Part shown: piece after piece, positions 1-7,747 of the stretch
Position numbering within the stretch: position 1 is the first letter of the stretch
How the letters are laid out: every line of letters starts with the position of its first letter
From: Zestomonas insulae
GTDB taxonomy: Bacteria > Pseudomonadota > Gammaproteobacteria > Pseudomonadales > Pseudomonadaceae
DNA: 64,000 nucleotides
Reading direction: 5' to 3'
NCBI RefSeq assembly: GCF_016901015.1
Contig: NZ_JAFEUP010000002.1
Span: forward strand, 62,001-126,000
Position numbers and translations under genes: made by a program
The notes under the pieces: generated by a model
Databases searched by the model: none
What the model saw: the letters and a program-made list of their open reading frames with translations, nothing else
What the model was told of the DNA's origin: nothing

Positions 1-597
1 GGCGCTGGCCGTCTGGGCATTGATCCCGACCCCGTTGGTCCCGGAGACGCTCAGCGAGCTATTGCGGACGGACATCTGGCTGCCGTTGGCGACCGAGACA
101 CCGGCGCCGTTGGTCGCCGAGTTTTCGATGATCACCTTGTCGAGACTGGCGACGCCTTGCGAAGAAACCACGACGCCGCCGAACACCTTGCTGTCGCTCA
201 GGTCGAGGTTACTGCTTGAATCCAGAACCATGATGCCGTTGCCAATTTCGGAGTTCCTCAGCTTGGCGCTGGCGCCGGAGCTGATCCTGATACTGGCGGC
301 GCCGGTGGACGTGACCCGCAGTCCGTCTCCGTCCAGCTGGCTGTTCTTGTCGACAAAGATGCCGTAGTGGGTCGCCCAACTGCCGGTGTTGTGAATGCTC
401 AGATCATTGGCCTCAAGGCGCCCGCCATTGGTGATCTTGACGGTACCCTCGGTCGCGCTCTCGAAGGTCTGGCCGCTGACGGTCTGCTGTCCACCATCGA
501 CCATCAGGTTGGCCGCACGAGCCGGTTCACAGGCGAGTACTGCAAACAACGTGGCGACGGCCACGGCTAACGGCGATTTGCGGAACGGATGTTTCAT
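1..597 (-). CDS. Autotransporter-like surface protein, N-terminal part (cut by window edge)
   Basis: The reading frame runs leftward from an ATG at 597 and stays open to the window edge (199 codons). It begins with a signal peptide: a basic start (MKHPFRK), a hydrophobic run and an ARA-A type cleavage site near residue 29. The rest is rich in Ser, Asn, Gly and Val, with repeated short patterns such as NGAGVSVANGS and NGVGINAQ. This is the pattern of right-handed beta-helix passengers of pertactin-type autotransporters. The passenger would be displayed on or released from the outer membrane, but the C-terminal barrel needed to prove this lies outside the window. The gene is divergent from a BvgA/BvgS-like pair whose namesakes control such adhesins in Bordetella. 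Passenger function is unknown. Confidence 0.7.
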   Translation of the reverse strand, partial: MKHPFRKSPLAVAVATLFAVLACEPARAANLMVDGGQQTVSGQTFESATEGTVKITNGGRLEANDLSIHNTGSWATHYGIFVDKNSQLDGDGLRVTSTGAASIRISSGASAKLRNSEIGNGIMVLDSSSNLDLSDSKVFGGVVVSSQGVASLDKVIIENSATNGAGVSVANGSQMSVRNSSLSVSGTNGVGINAQTASA

Positions 598-689
598 GGC
601 TGTCTCCCATCGCATGCAGCGTCAGTGACTGAGGGCGACAGGTTTGCAGGTCAGCCGAGAGCGTTCTGTAGGCAGCGTCTGCGCGCTTG

Positions 690-703
690 TAGGAAATTTC
701 CGA
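690..703. promoter_or_regulatory. BvgA-like inverted heptad site
   Basis: TAGGAAA followed directly by TTTCCGA forms an inverted pair of heptads around the perfect palindrome GGAAATTTCC (692-701). BvgA of Bordetella is known to bind inverted TTTCCTA-like heptads. This copy lies between the autotransporter-like gene and the BvgA-like regulator gene, so it could serve either promoter. Assignment to the adjacent regulator is inference. Confidence 0.45.
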
Positions 704-847
704 ACGCGGCGCCGTTGCTTCGCCGTTCTGCGTGAAGCGCGCGCCGAGCGCTGTTGCCGCCTGCGCCAGCCGTTCTACGCTTCAGGGCATGCAAGCTCTC
801 ACTACACAACTACGCCGCCACTACCAGGCCCGCCGGGGAGCCTGGCG

Positions 848-1477
848 ATGAGCCGGGTGCTGATCGTCGACGATCACCCGATGATCCGCTTCGCTGCGCG
901 GCTGTTGCTGGAGCGCGCCGGCTACGCGGTGGCTGGGGAAGCGGACAACGGTGTCGAGGCGCTGAGCCTGGCCCGCGAGCTGCGTCCGGAGCTGGTGCTG
1001 CTCGATATCGGCATTCCCAAGCTCGACGGCCTGGAAGTCATCCAGCGGCTGCAGAGCTTGCAGCCGGCCCCGCGGATTCTGGTGCTGACCTCGATGAGCC
1101 CGGCGATCTACGCCAGCCGCTGCATGTTGGCCGGGGCGTCGGGGTTCGTCGCCAAGGGCAACAACCTCAGTGAGCTGGCGGAAGCGGCCAAGGCGGTGCT
1201 GGCCGGCAACAAGTACTTCCCGGATGCCACGCTGCTTTCGGTGCGTCTCAGCGACGGGGTGTTCGACGATTCGGTGATGCTGCAGTCCCTGTCCGACCGG
1301 GAGGTCGCCGTGCTCAAGTACCTGGCCTCCGGGTTGAGCAACAAGGAAATTGGCGACGAGATGCTGATCAGCAACAAGACGGTCAGCACCTACAAGACGC
1401 GCCTGATGCTCAAGCTCAAGGCGCGCACGTTGGTCGACCTGCTCGAGTTCGCCAAGCGCAACGCGCAAAGCCTGTGA
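848..1477 (+). CDS. NarL/BvgA-type response regulator
   Basis: This 209-residue protein has a receiver domain (about residues 3-118) with acidic pocket D8-D9, phospho-acceptor D53, T81 and K103, then a LuxR-type helix-turn-helix (about 148-205, SNKEIGDEMLISNKTVSTYKTR). Length and order match the BvgA/EvgA/NarL group, in which phosphorylation promotes dimer binding to DNA. The ATG at 848 is chosen because the receiver begins immediately (MSRVLIVDD); the longer frame upstream adds only unlike sequence. The partner hybrid kinase starts 23 bp downstream on the same strand, so the two form an operon. The putative target is the divergent autotransporter-like gene, whose spacer carries a BvgA-like heptad pair. 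Confidence 0.9.
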   Translation: MSRVLIVDDHPMIRFAARLLLERAGYAVAGEADNGVEALSLARELRPELVLLDIGIPKLDGLEVIQRLQSLQPAPRILVLTSMSPAIYASRCMLAGASGFVAKGNNLSELAEAAKAVLAGNKYFPDATLLSVRLSDGVFDDSVMLQSLSDREVAVLKYLASGLSNKEIGDEMLISNKTVSTYKTRLMLKLKARTLVDLLEFAKRNAQSL

Positions 1478-1500
1478 ACCTCGCCCTGGGAGGACGTGGC

Positions 1501-3720
1501 ATGCGGACTTCCACCTTGCGGCATTGGCTGCTCGCGCTGCTTGCTGCAGTTGCCGTGATGGCCAGTTCCGCGACCATGGCCAACCCTGCATTGGCGACAG
1601 GCAGCGGCGTGTCGAACCTGGCGTCCAGCATCAGCGCTAGCGCAGCGCCGGTCGAGGCCGAGGTGGACCCCTGGGCGCGGCGCGGCATTCACAACTACCG
1701 ACTGTTCGCCCTTGGGGTGCTAGCCCTGGCCCTGATCCTCGTCTGGAACTGGCGACTGCGCCGCGAGGTGCGCAAGCGCCAGGCGGTCGAACGCGCGCTC
1801 AGCGATCAGTTGGCCTTCCAGCAAGCGCTGTTCGATGGCATCCCGCAACCGGTCTATGTGCGCGACCGCGAGGGCCGCCTGGTCAGCGCCAACCGCAGTT
1901 TGTGCGAGGCGCTGCAGACGACCCGCGAGCAGCTGCTGGGTAAACGCATCGTCGATGCGAACTGGTTTTCTCCGGCCGATGCGCAGCGCTACCAGCAGCG
2001 CTATCTCGACGCGCTGGCCTCGGAGCAGCCGCAGTTCGCCGATCTGCAGTTGCAGATCGGCGGGCGATCAATCGAGGTCTATGCCTGGCTGGTGCCGAAC
2101 CGGGATTCCAGCGGGGCGGTGACCGGCATGGTCGGTGGCTGGGTCGACGTCACCGAGCGGCATCGTCTGCTCGAGGCGCTGCGGATCGCCAAGGAGCAGG
2201 CCGATCAGGCCAGCCAGGCGAAGAGCACCTTCCTGGCCACCATGAGCCACGAGATACGCACGCCGATCAGTGCGGTGATCGGCATGCTCGAACTGACCTT
2301 GCGTCGAGCAGAGGAGGGCGTCTGGGAGCGCGAGCCGATCGAGGTGGCCTACGAGTCGGCAAACTCGCTGCTGGCGCTGCTCGGCGACATCCTCGACATC
2401 GCCAAGATCGAGGCCGGGCGCTTCAGCCTGGCGCCGGAGCGCGGCAATCCAGGCAAGCTGGCGAGCTCGGTGGTCAAAGTGTTTGCCGGCCTGGCGCGGG
2501 ACAAGCAGCTTGGCCTGGAGCTGGATGTTCAGGCCGAGGCCGCCACTGACGTGCTGATCGACCCGCTGCGCTTCAAGCAGATTCTCGGCAACCTGATCAG
2601 TAACGCGATCAAGTTCACCGAAACGGGCGGCGTGCGCGTCGCGCTGCGCGTCGATGCCGACGACGCCGAAAACCTCCATCTGCAGGTCCAGGTGCGCGAC
2701 AGCGGCATCGGTATCAGCGCGGCGGCGCAGCGGCTGCTGTTCGAGTCGTTCATGCAGGTGCGCGAGCCTGGACAGGCATCGCGCGGCGGCACCGGGCTGG
2801 GCTTGGCCATCTGCCGGGCGCTGGCGGAAATGATGGGCGGCCGCATTGAGCTCAGCAGCCAGCCGGGGCAGGGCACCGAGGTCACGGTACACCTGACCTT
2901 TCCGCGTTTGCCGGCCTTGCCTGCAGCCACCGCGGACACGACGCCAGCCGACGTGCCGTCGCTCGCGCCGCGCCGGCTGAGCGTGCTGATCGCTGATGAT
3001 CATGCACCCAACCGGCTGCTGCTCGCCCAGCAGCTAGGCTACCTCGGCCATCGCACGCAGACGGCGACTGACGGTGCTCAGGCGCTGGAGCTCTGGCGCC
3101 AGGAACACTTCGACCTGCTGATCACCGATTGCAACATGCCGCGCCTCAGCGGCTACGCATTGGCGCAGGAAGTGCGCAGGCTCGAACAGGGCTGCGGGCA
3201 ACCGGCCTGCACGATCTTCGGTTGCACCGCTAACGCCCAGGCAGAGGAGTTGCTGCGTTGTCAGCAGGCCGGCATGGACGATTGCCTGTTCAAACCGGTC
3301 AGCCTCGATCGGCTGCGCAAGCGGCTGGAAGCGTTGGCGTTGCCGGTCGTACCGCCAGCGGTTTGCCGCCTCGGCGCACTGGATGCGCTGACTGGTGGCG
3401 ACCGTACGATCACCCGTGAGTTGCTGCAGGGCAGCCTGCGCGCCAATCGTGCGGACCTTGCCACGGCGCTTGAGCTTGTCGACGACGGCGACTGGCCTGC
3501 CCTGGCGGCACAGGCGCACAAGATCAAAGGCGGCGCGCGGCTGCTCAACGCCGACGAACTGGTGGCCTTGTGCGAGGCGCTGGAGGCGGCTTGTCGATCC
3601 GGCGCCGCACGGAACAGTGTGTTGGCGCCGGTCAACGCGCTCGCGGCGGGGATCGAGCGGCTCGAGGCAGCGCTTATCCGCTATCTGGACGACGCCGCAG
3701 AAGCGGCGCCGCCAGGTTAA
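1501..3720 (+). CDS. BvgS-like hybrid sensor histidine kinase without periplasmic sensor domains
   Basis: This 739-residue membrane phosphorelay protein has an N-terminal hydrophobic segment (8-26), a short extracytoplasmic stretch of about 40 residues, a membrane helix (about 69-85), a PAS domain (about 100-220), HisKA with H250 in TMSHEIRTP, an ATPase with DSGIGIS and GGTGLGLA boxes, a receiver with D543 and an HPt domain with H673 in AHKIKGG. This is the BvgS/EvgS order, but the tandem Venus-flytrap domains that normally fill the periplasm are missing. Input must come through the membrane or the PAS domain. ATG 1501 is preferred over GTG 1474 because GGAGG lies at 1489-1493. The stop codon overlaps that of the convergent hydrolase gene by four bases. 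Confidence 0.9.
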   Translation: MRTSTLRHWLLALLAAVAVMASSATMANPALATGSGVSNLASSISASAAPVEAEVDPWARRGIHNYRLFALGVLALALILVWNWRLRREVRKRQAVERALSDQLAFQQALFDGIPQPVYVRDREGRLVSANRSLCEALQTTREQLLGKRIVDANWFSPADAQRYQQRYLDALASEQPQFADLQLQIGGRSIEVYAWLVPNRDSSGAVTGMVGGWVDVTERHRLLEALRIAKEQADQASQAKSTFLATMSHEIRTPISAVIGMLELTLRRAEEGVWEREPIEVAYESANSLLALLGDILDIAKIEAGRFSLAPERGNPGKLASSVVKVFAGLARDKQLGLELDVQAEAATDVLIDPLRFKQILGNLISNAIKFTETGGVRVALRVDADDAENLHLQVQVRDSGIGISAAAQRLLFESFMQVREPGQASRGGTGLGLAICRALAEMMGGRIELSSQPGQGTEVTVHLTFPRLPALPAATADTTPADVPSLAPRRLSVLIADDHAPNRLLLAQQLGYLGHRTQTATDGAQALELWRQEHFDLLITDCNMPRLSGYALAQEVRRLEQGCGQPACTIFGCTANAQAEELLRCQQAGMDDCLFKPVSLDRLRKRLEALALPVVPPAVCRLGALDALTGGDRTITRELLQGSLRANRADLATALELVDDGDWPALAAQAHKIKGGARLLNADELVALCEALEAACRSGAARNSVLAPVNALAAGIERLEAALIRYLDDAAEAAPPG

Positions 3721-4580
3721 CGCAGGGCCTTGGGGGGAGGCAGGTAATCCCCGTCGAGGTTCCCCGCCGTGGGCAGATGACCGGCGCGGATGTTGGTCTG
3801 GATCGCGGGCACCATCAGCACCGGCAGGCTGAGGTCTGCGTCCCGCGCGGCGCGCAGGCGAACGAACTGTTCTTCGCAAACGCCCTCGCGCACGTGCAGG
3901 TTGTGCCGGCGTTGCGCGCCGATAGTCGTTTCGCAGTGCACTGCGTCGCCGCCGGACGCCTGGTAGTCGTGGCCGACAAACAGGCGCGTGCGGTCCGGCA
4001 GTTCAAACAGCTTGCGGGCCGAGGCAAACAGCGTGCGGGCGTCGCCGCCGGGAAAATCGCAGCGCGCGGTGCCGTGGTCCGGCAACAGCAACGCATCGCC
4101 GACAAACACGGCATCACCGATCAGGTAGCTCACGCAGCCTGGCGTGTGCCCTGGTGTATGGATGGCGCGGGCCGGCAGGCCGCCGACCTGGAAGCTATCG
4201 CCATCGGCGAACAGCCGGTCGAACTGGCTGCCGTCGCGGGGGAACTCGTCGCCAAGGTTGAATAGCTCGGCGAAAGTTGCTTGCACCGTGGTGATCTCGG
4301 CGCCAGTCGCCAGCCGGCCGCCCAGCGTCTGCTGGACCACCACGGCGGCTGACAGGTGATCGGCATGCACGTGGGTGTCCAGCACCCACTGGACGCTGAG
4401 CTCGTGTTCATACACATGGGCGATCAATCGGTTGACGCAGGCATGGAAGATGCGCCCGGCCGCCGGATCGTAGTCCAGCACCGGGTCGATTATCGCGCAG
4501 CATCCGCTGTGCGGGTCGCTGACTACGTAGCTGAAGCTGTTGCTGCGCGGATCGAAGAAGGCTTCGACAGTGGATGTCAT
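3717..4580 (-). CDS. MBL-fold hydrolase, persulfide dioxygenase (ETHE1/Blh)-like
   Basis: This 287-residue metallo-beta-lactamase-fold protein carries THVHADHLS (H70, H72, D74, H75), HTPGHTPG (H145), GDALL (D162) and a late GHDY. The C-terminal NIRAGHLP resembles the tail of ETHE1/Blh-type enzymes. Such enzymes oxidise glutathione persulfide to sulfite in the cytoplasm with one iron; the generic MBL fold also covers glyoxalase II-like thioesterases, so the substrate is inferred. The ATG at 4580 starts the family-like sequence; the frame can be extended seven residues to 4601. It is convergent with the hybrid kinase and lies beside a block containing a YeiH-type exporter and an SsuD-like monooxygenase, consistent with sulfite chemistry but not proof. 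Confidence 0.8.
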   Translation of the reverse strand: MTSTVEAFFDPRSNSFSYVVSDPHSGCCAIIDPVLDYDPAAGRIFHACVNRLIAHVYEHELSVQWVLDTHVHADHLSAAVVVQQTLGGRLATGAEITTVQATFAELFNLGDEFPRDGSQFDRLFADGDSFQVGGLPARAIHTPGHTPGCVSYLIGDAVFVGDALLLPDHGTARCDFPGGDARTLFASARKLFELPDRTRLFVGHDYQASGGDAVHCETTIGAQRRHNLHVREGVCEEQFVRLRAARDADLSLPVLMVPAIQTNIRAGHLPTAGNLDGDYLPPPKALR

Positions 4581-4672
4581 GGCTGAATGTCCTGGACCCA
4601 AGCGATGCCTGCGAGCTCTGTCATCGTCAGTGCCGCGAAGGGCATGACCAGACAGCCGCGTGACCGGTCACG

Positions 4673-4696
4673 AAAAAAGGCGGCTGGATGGCCGCC
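4673..4696 (-). terminator. Intrinsic terminator of the DUF1329 gene
   Basis: Read on the minus strand, GGCGGC and GCCGCC form a 6-bp GC stem with a 6-base loop, followed directly by six T residues (AAAAAA at 4673-4678 on the plus strand). It lies 30 bp downstream of the DUF1329 stop codon, where a Rho-independent terminator is expected. Confidence 0.8.
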
Positions 4697-4725
4697 AAAG
4701 ACCACGCTCAACTCGGCTTGCGAGA

Positions 4726-6099
4726 CTAGCGAATGCCCGCCTGGCGCAATGCGGCAGGGGTGTAGTTGCTTGCCGCAGTGACGGCACCGAATTCGATGCT
4801 GCGTTTTTCTTCGTTCTTCAGGCCGAATACCGAATAGCGGCCGGACTGCAGGTCATACAGGGCCTCGGCGGTATAGCCGGGTGCTTGCTTGTGGTAGTAC
4901 TGCTGGGCATGCCCTTCGCCGACGCGCCACAGTTGGCCGCGTCCGTCGTAATGATCCACTTCTGCCAGTTGCCAGGTGTCCTCATCGAAGTACATATGGC
5001 GCGTCGCGTAGATGTGCTGTTCGCCTGGCTTGACCGTGGCCACCACCTCCCAGACTCGGTGCAGTTCGTAGCGCGTCAGGTCCTGGTTGATATGGCCGGC
5101 CTTGATGATGTCGGCGTACTTGAGGGCCGGTGAGTCGAGCTTGTAGCTGTTGTACGGGATGTACAGCTCCTTTTTGCCGACCAGTTGCCAGGTGTAGCGG
5201 TCAGGTGCGCCGTTGAACATGTCGAAGTTGTCTGCGGTGGCCAGGCCATCGGCGGCAGCGACTGGGCTGTCGTAGGCTGCTTGCGGCGCACGTCGCACAC
5301 GCCGTTGTCCGGCGTTGTACGCCCAGGCGTTGCGCGGCTCCTTCACCTGATCGATGGTTTCGTGGAGCAGAAATGCGTTGCCGGCGAGGCGGGCTGGTGC
5401 GGTCACGCGCTGGATGAAGAAGAAGAGGATGTTGTCGGCTTTGCGCTTGTCCAAGTCAGGCAGGCTACCGGGGAAGGAGAACTCGTCCTCCAGTTGGATC
5501 ATGCTGAACGACCCGTCAGCCTGCGGTTGCATGCGAGTTGCCAGGCGATGGAGATTGCCGCCGCGATAGCGCGTCATGTGGTTCCACAGCACTTCGATGC
5601 CGTTTTTCGGCACCGGGAACGCGTAGTAACGGGAATCGGCAAACCCGCTCAGGCCGTTGCCGCCATCCACTTCTTCGGTCTTGACCGCGCTGGCCTTGAT
5701 GACCGCGTAGATGTCGGCCGGCAGTGCAGCGGTGCGATGGGTGGGGTAGACCGGGATTTTGTAGCTTTCCGGGTAACGCTTGAACAGCGCCAGTTGGCCG
5801 GCAGACAGCTTGTCCTGGTACTTGTCGGCGGTGGCTGCGGTGATGACGAACAACGGCTGCTCGTTGGCAAACGGGTCACTCAGGAAGCCCTTGCTGTCCA
5901 CTGCGCCCGCCGTGGTCGGCAGGCCACCGGTCCAGGCCGGAATGCTGCCGTCGGCGTTCGCCGCCTTGACTGCACCGATTGGCGTCAGCGTATCGCCCAG
6001 CTGCGCGGCCTCCTCGGGAGAGACCTTTGCCATCACGGTCGTGGCCAGCAGCGACAGCGCCAGGGCGCCGGTTTGCATCAGAGTTCTTGTTGTTTTCAT
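4726..6099 (-). CDS. DUF1329 envelope protein (solitary copy)
   Basis: This 457-residue exported protein has a signal peptide (MKTTRTLMQTGALALSLLA, cleavage after VMA near residue 24). It has the typical DUF1329 start (LGDTLTPIGAVKAANADG then IPAWTGGLP) and the later GQRRVRRAPQ and ELHRVWEV blocks. DUF1329 proteins are predicted periplasmic or outer-membrane-associated proteins with a LolA/LolB-like fold, usually encoded beside a DUF1302 barrel; their cargo is not established. Two more copies occur in this window, each with a DUF1302 partner, but this one stands alone: the upstream neighbour is the YeiH-type exporter and the downstream one the MBL hydrolase. An intrinsic terminator ends the unit. 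It may share a DUF1302 partner encoded elsewhere. Confidence 0.85.
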   Translation of the reverse strand: MKTTRTLMQTGALALSLLATTVMAKVSPEEAAQLGDTLTPIGAVKAANADGSIPAWTGGLPTTAGAVDSKGFLSDPFANEQPLFVITAATADKYQDKLSAGQLALFKRYPESYKIPVYPTHRTAALPADIYAVIKASAVKTEEVDGGNGLSGFADSRYYAFPVPKNGIEVLWNHMTRYRGGNLHRLATRMQPQADGSFSMIQLEDEFSFPGSLPDLDKRKADNILFFFIQRVTAPARLAGNAFLLHETIDQVKEPRNAWAYNAGQRRVRRAPQAAYDSPVAAADGLATADNFDMFNGAPDRYTWQLVGKKELYIPYNSYKLDSPALKYADIIKAGHINQDLTRYELHRVWEVVATVKPGEQHIYATRHMYFDEDTWQLAEVDHYDGRGQLWRVGEGHAQQYYHKQAPGYTAEALYDLQSGRYSVFGLKNEEKRSIEFGAVTAASNYTPAALRQAGIR

Positions 6100-6146
6100 C
6101 TAGTCGCTCTCAAGTTTTGCAATCGCTTGAATGCACACCTGCGCGA

Positions 6147-6163
6147 CCGTGACAGCGTCACGG
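6147..6163. repeat. Perfect inverted repeat CCGTGAC-N3-GTCACGG
   Basis: A 7-bp perfect inverted repeat with a 3-base centre lies in the 120-bp gap between the DUF1329 start codon (6099) and the stop of the exporter gene (6220). It could be an operator for the DUF1329 promoter or a weak hairpin ending the exporter operon. There is no T-run for an intrinsic terminator. Confidence 0.4.
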
Positions 6164-6219
6164 CCGGTGGGGTGTTTGGGGGATTGGCAAAGAAAAATCA
6201 GGTGCAGAGCCGGGGCGCT

Positions 6220-7266
6220 TCAGCGAGCCAGGTAAAGCAGGCCTATCACCAGCACGGCAAGGAACAGCGTCTCGCCGACCAGCAGGGCGATCGGGCGCCA
6301 GCCAACCGAGGCGAGTTTCTGCAGCGAGGTCTTCACGCCCAGTGCGGCGATGGCCATGACCAGGCAGCTGCGCGACAGATCGCCCATGCCTTCGGTCAGG
6401 CTGTGTGGCAGCACGCCGGTGCTGTTGATCGCCACCAGCGCCACGAAGGCGAGTAGGAAGCCCGGCACCATCGGAATCCGTTGGCACTCGCTGCCACTCT
6501 GGCTGGCCGCCTGCTGGCGGCGGAACAGCCAGGCCACCACGATCACAGCCGGCACCAGCAGGGCGACGCGCAGCAGCTTGACCACCGTGGCGATGTCGCC
6601 GGTGGCCGGCGAGATCATGTAGCCGGCGCCGACCACCTGGGCCACGTCGTGGATGGTACCGCCGAGGAAGATGCCGGTCTGCTCGGGGCCGAGGCCGAGC
6701 AGCTTGCAGAGGATCGGGTAGGTGATCATCGCCACGGTCGACAGGCCGGTGACGCCGACCACGGTGAGCAGGGTGTCGCGCTCACTGTTCTCGTGCTTGG
6801 GCAGCACCGCGGAAATCGCCAACGCTGCCGAAGCGCCGCAGATCGCCACCGCGCCACCGGTGAGTACGCCGAAATCGGCACGCTGGCCGAGCAGACGCGC
6901 GCTGATCCAGCCGACGCAGATGGTTGCGGCCACGGCCAGCACGGCGGCGAGCACAGTTTCCAGGCCCAGCGAGCCAATTTGCTCGAGGGTGATGCGCGCG
7001 CCCAGCAATGCCACGCCGAGGCGCAGGATGGTCCGCGAAGCGAACTCGATGCCGGGCAGGCAGCGACCATCCTCGACGAGGAAATGGCAGGTCATGCCGA
7101 ACAGCAGCGCATAGAGCAGCGTCGGGCCGCCGTAGTGGTCGGCGATGAAGGCCGATGCCATGGCGATTGCCAGGCTGACCATCAACCCGGGGCCGAGGGT
7201 TTTCAGGCGAACCAGCAGCTGCCGGGGGACGCTGACAGGGGCAGCGCAGTGCGCGTCTTTGATCAT
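6220..7266 (-). CDS. yeiH: YeiH-family putative sulfate/sulfite exporter
   Basis: This 348-residue inner-membrane protein of the UPF0324/YeiH family has around ten hydrophobic segments. It carries family-like blocks such as LLYALLFGMTCHF, LRLGVALLGARITL, GAVAICGASAALA and GGTIHDVAQVVGAGY. The family is annotated as putative sulfate exporters; substrates are weakly supported, with sulfite or other sulfur anions suggested in some bacteria. The ATG at 7266 is chosen because the longer frame adds 44 residues of non-membrane, Pro-rich sequence. It is the last gene of a leftward operon that begins with an SsuD-like monooxygenase. If that enzyme releases sulfite from a sulfonate, this carrier could dispose of it. 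The transport direction is inference. Confidence 0.85.
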   Translation of the reverse strand: MIKDAHCAAPVSVPRQLLVRLKTLGPGLMVSLAIAMASAFIADHYGGPTLLYALLFGMTCHFLVEDGRCLPGIEFASRTILRLGVALLGARITLEQIGSLGLETVLAAVLAVAATICVGWISARLLGQRADFGVLTGGAVAICGASAALAISAVLPKHENSERDTLLTVVGVTGLSTVAMITYPILCKLLGLGPEQTGIFLGGTIHDVAQVVGAGYMISPATGDIATVVKLLRVALLVPAVIVVAWLFRRQQAASQSGSECQRIPMVPGFLLAFVALVAINSTGVLPHSLTEGMGDLSRSCLVMAIAALGVKTSLQKLASVGWRPIALLVGETLFLAVLVIGLLYLAR

Positions 7267-7322
7267 GGTGCTCGTCTCGTGCGCGACCGGCTGCGGCGGG
7301 CCGTCAGCCGGGTCGCAGGGTT

Positions 7323-7736
7323 TCACTCGGTGGGCGCCTGCTCGAAGCACGGCAGGCTGCGGTCGATGGCCACCCAGGGCTGCGCCGAAGCGCACCACAG
7401 GTGCAGGCTCGGCGTGGCGCTAGCCGGTTGGGCGAGGGTGCCGGCCTTGACCACCATGACGCCCGGCATCGCGGCGACTTCGGTGTACAGCGCCGAGCCG
7501 CAGCTGGTGCAGAAGAAGCGCTTGACCGGCAGGCCGCTACCGCCGGCCTTGGCGTAGCAGCCGAGGCTTGCGCCCTCGACCAGGAAGCCTTCGGCCGGCA
7601 CCAGCACGTTGACCGAGAAGGCGCTGCCGGATTGTTTCTGACAGTCGCGGCAATGGCAGACCGCGGTGGTCAGCGGGGCGAGGTGGCTGGAGTAGTGGAT
7701 GCCGCCGCACAGGCAGCTGCCTTGGATGCTGTTCAT
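7323..7736 (-). CDS. GFA (glutathione-dependent formaldehyde-activating) fold protein
   Basis: This 137-residue cytosolic zinc protein has the CENP-V/GFA pattern: CLCGG near residues 8-12, CHCRDCQKQSG at 27-37 and FFCTSCGS further on, supplying the Cys zinc ligands. The namesake enzyme speeds the addition of formaldehyde to glutathione, but most family members have no tested activity. The ATG at 7736 is used; a TTG at 7751 would overlap the MFS stop codon. It sits in the operon between the MFS carrier and the YeiH exporter. If the monooxygenase of this operon splits methanesulfonate-like substrates, formaldehyde would be the carbon product, which would suit this fold. That link is inference. 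Confidence 0.8.
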   Translation of the reverse strand: MNSIQGSCLCGGIHYSSHLAPLTTAVCHCRDCQKQSGSAFSVNVLVPAEGFLVEGASLGCYAKAGGSGLPVKRFFCTSCGSALYTEVAAMPGVMVVKAGTLAQPASATPSLHLWCASAQPWVAIDRSLPCFEQAPTE

Positions 7737-7747
7737 GAGTGTTCTCG

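Noticed and set aside
1474..1500. GTG start of the hybrid kinase at 1474
   Set aside because: It overlaps the regulator stop codon, while GGAGG at 1489-1493 points to the ATG at 1501.
5185..6456. Long plus-strand open frame (423 codons) opposite the DUF1329 gene
   Set aside because: It is the shadow of a GC-rich gene on the other strand: Arg/His/Gln-rich, no domain, and it crosses into the next gene.
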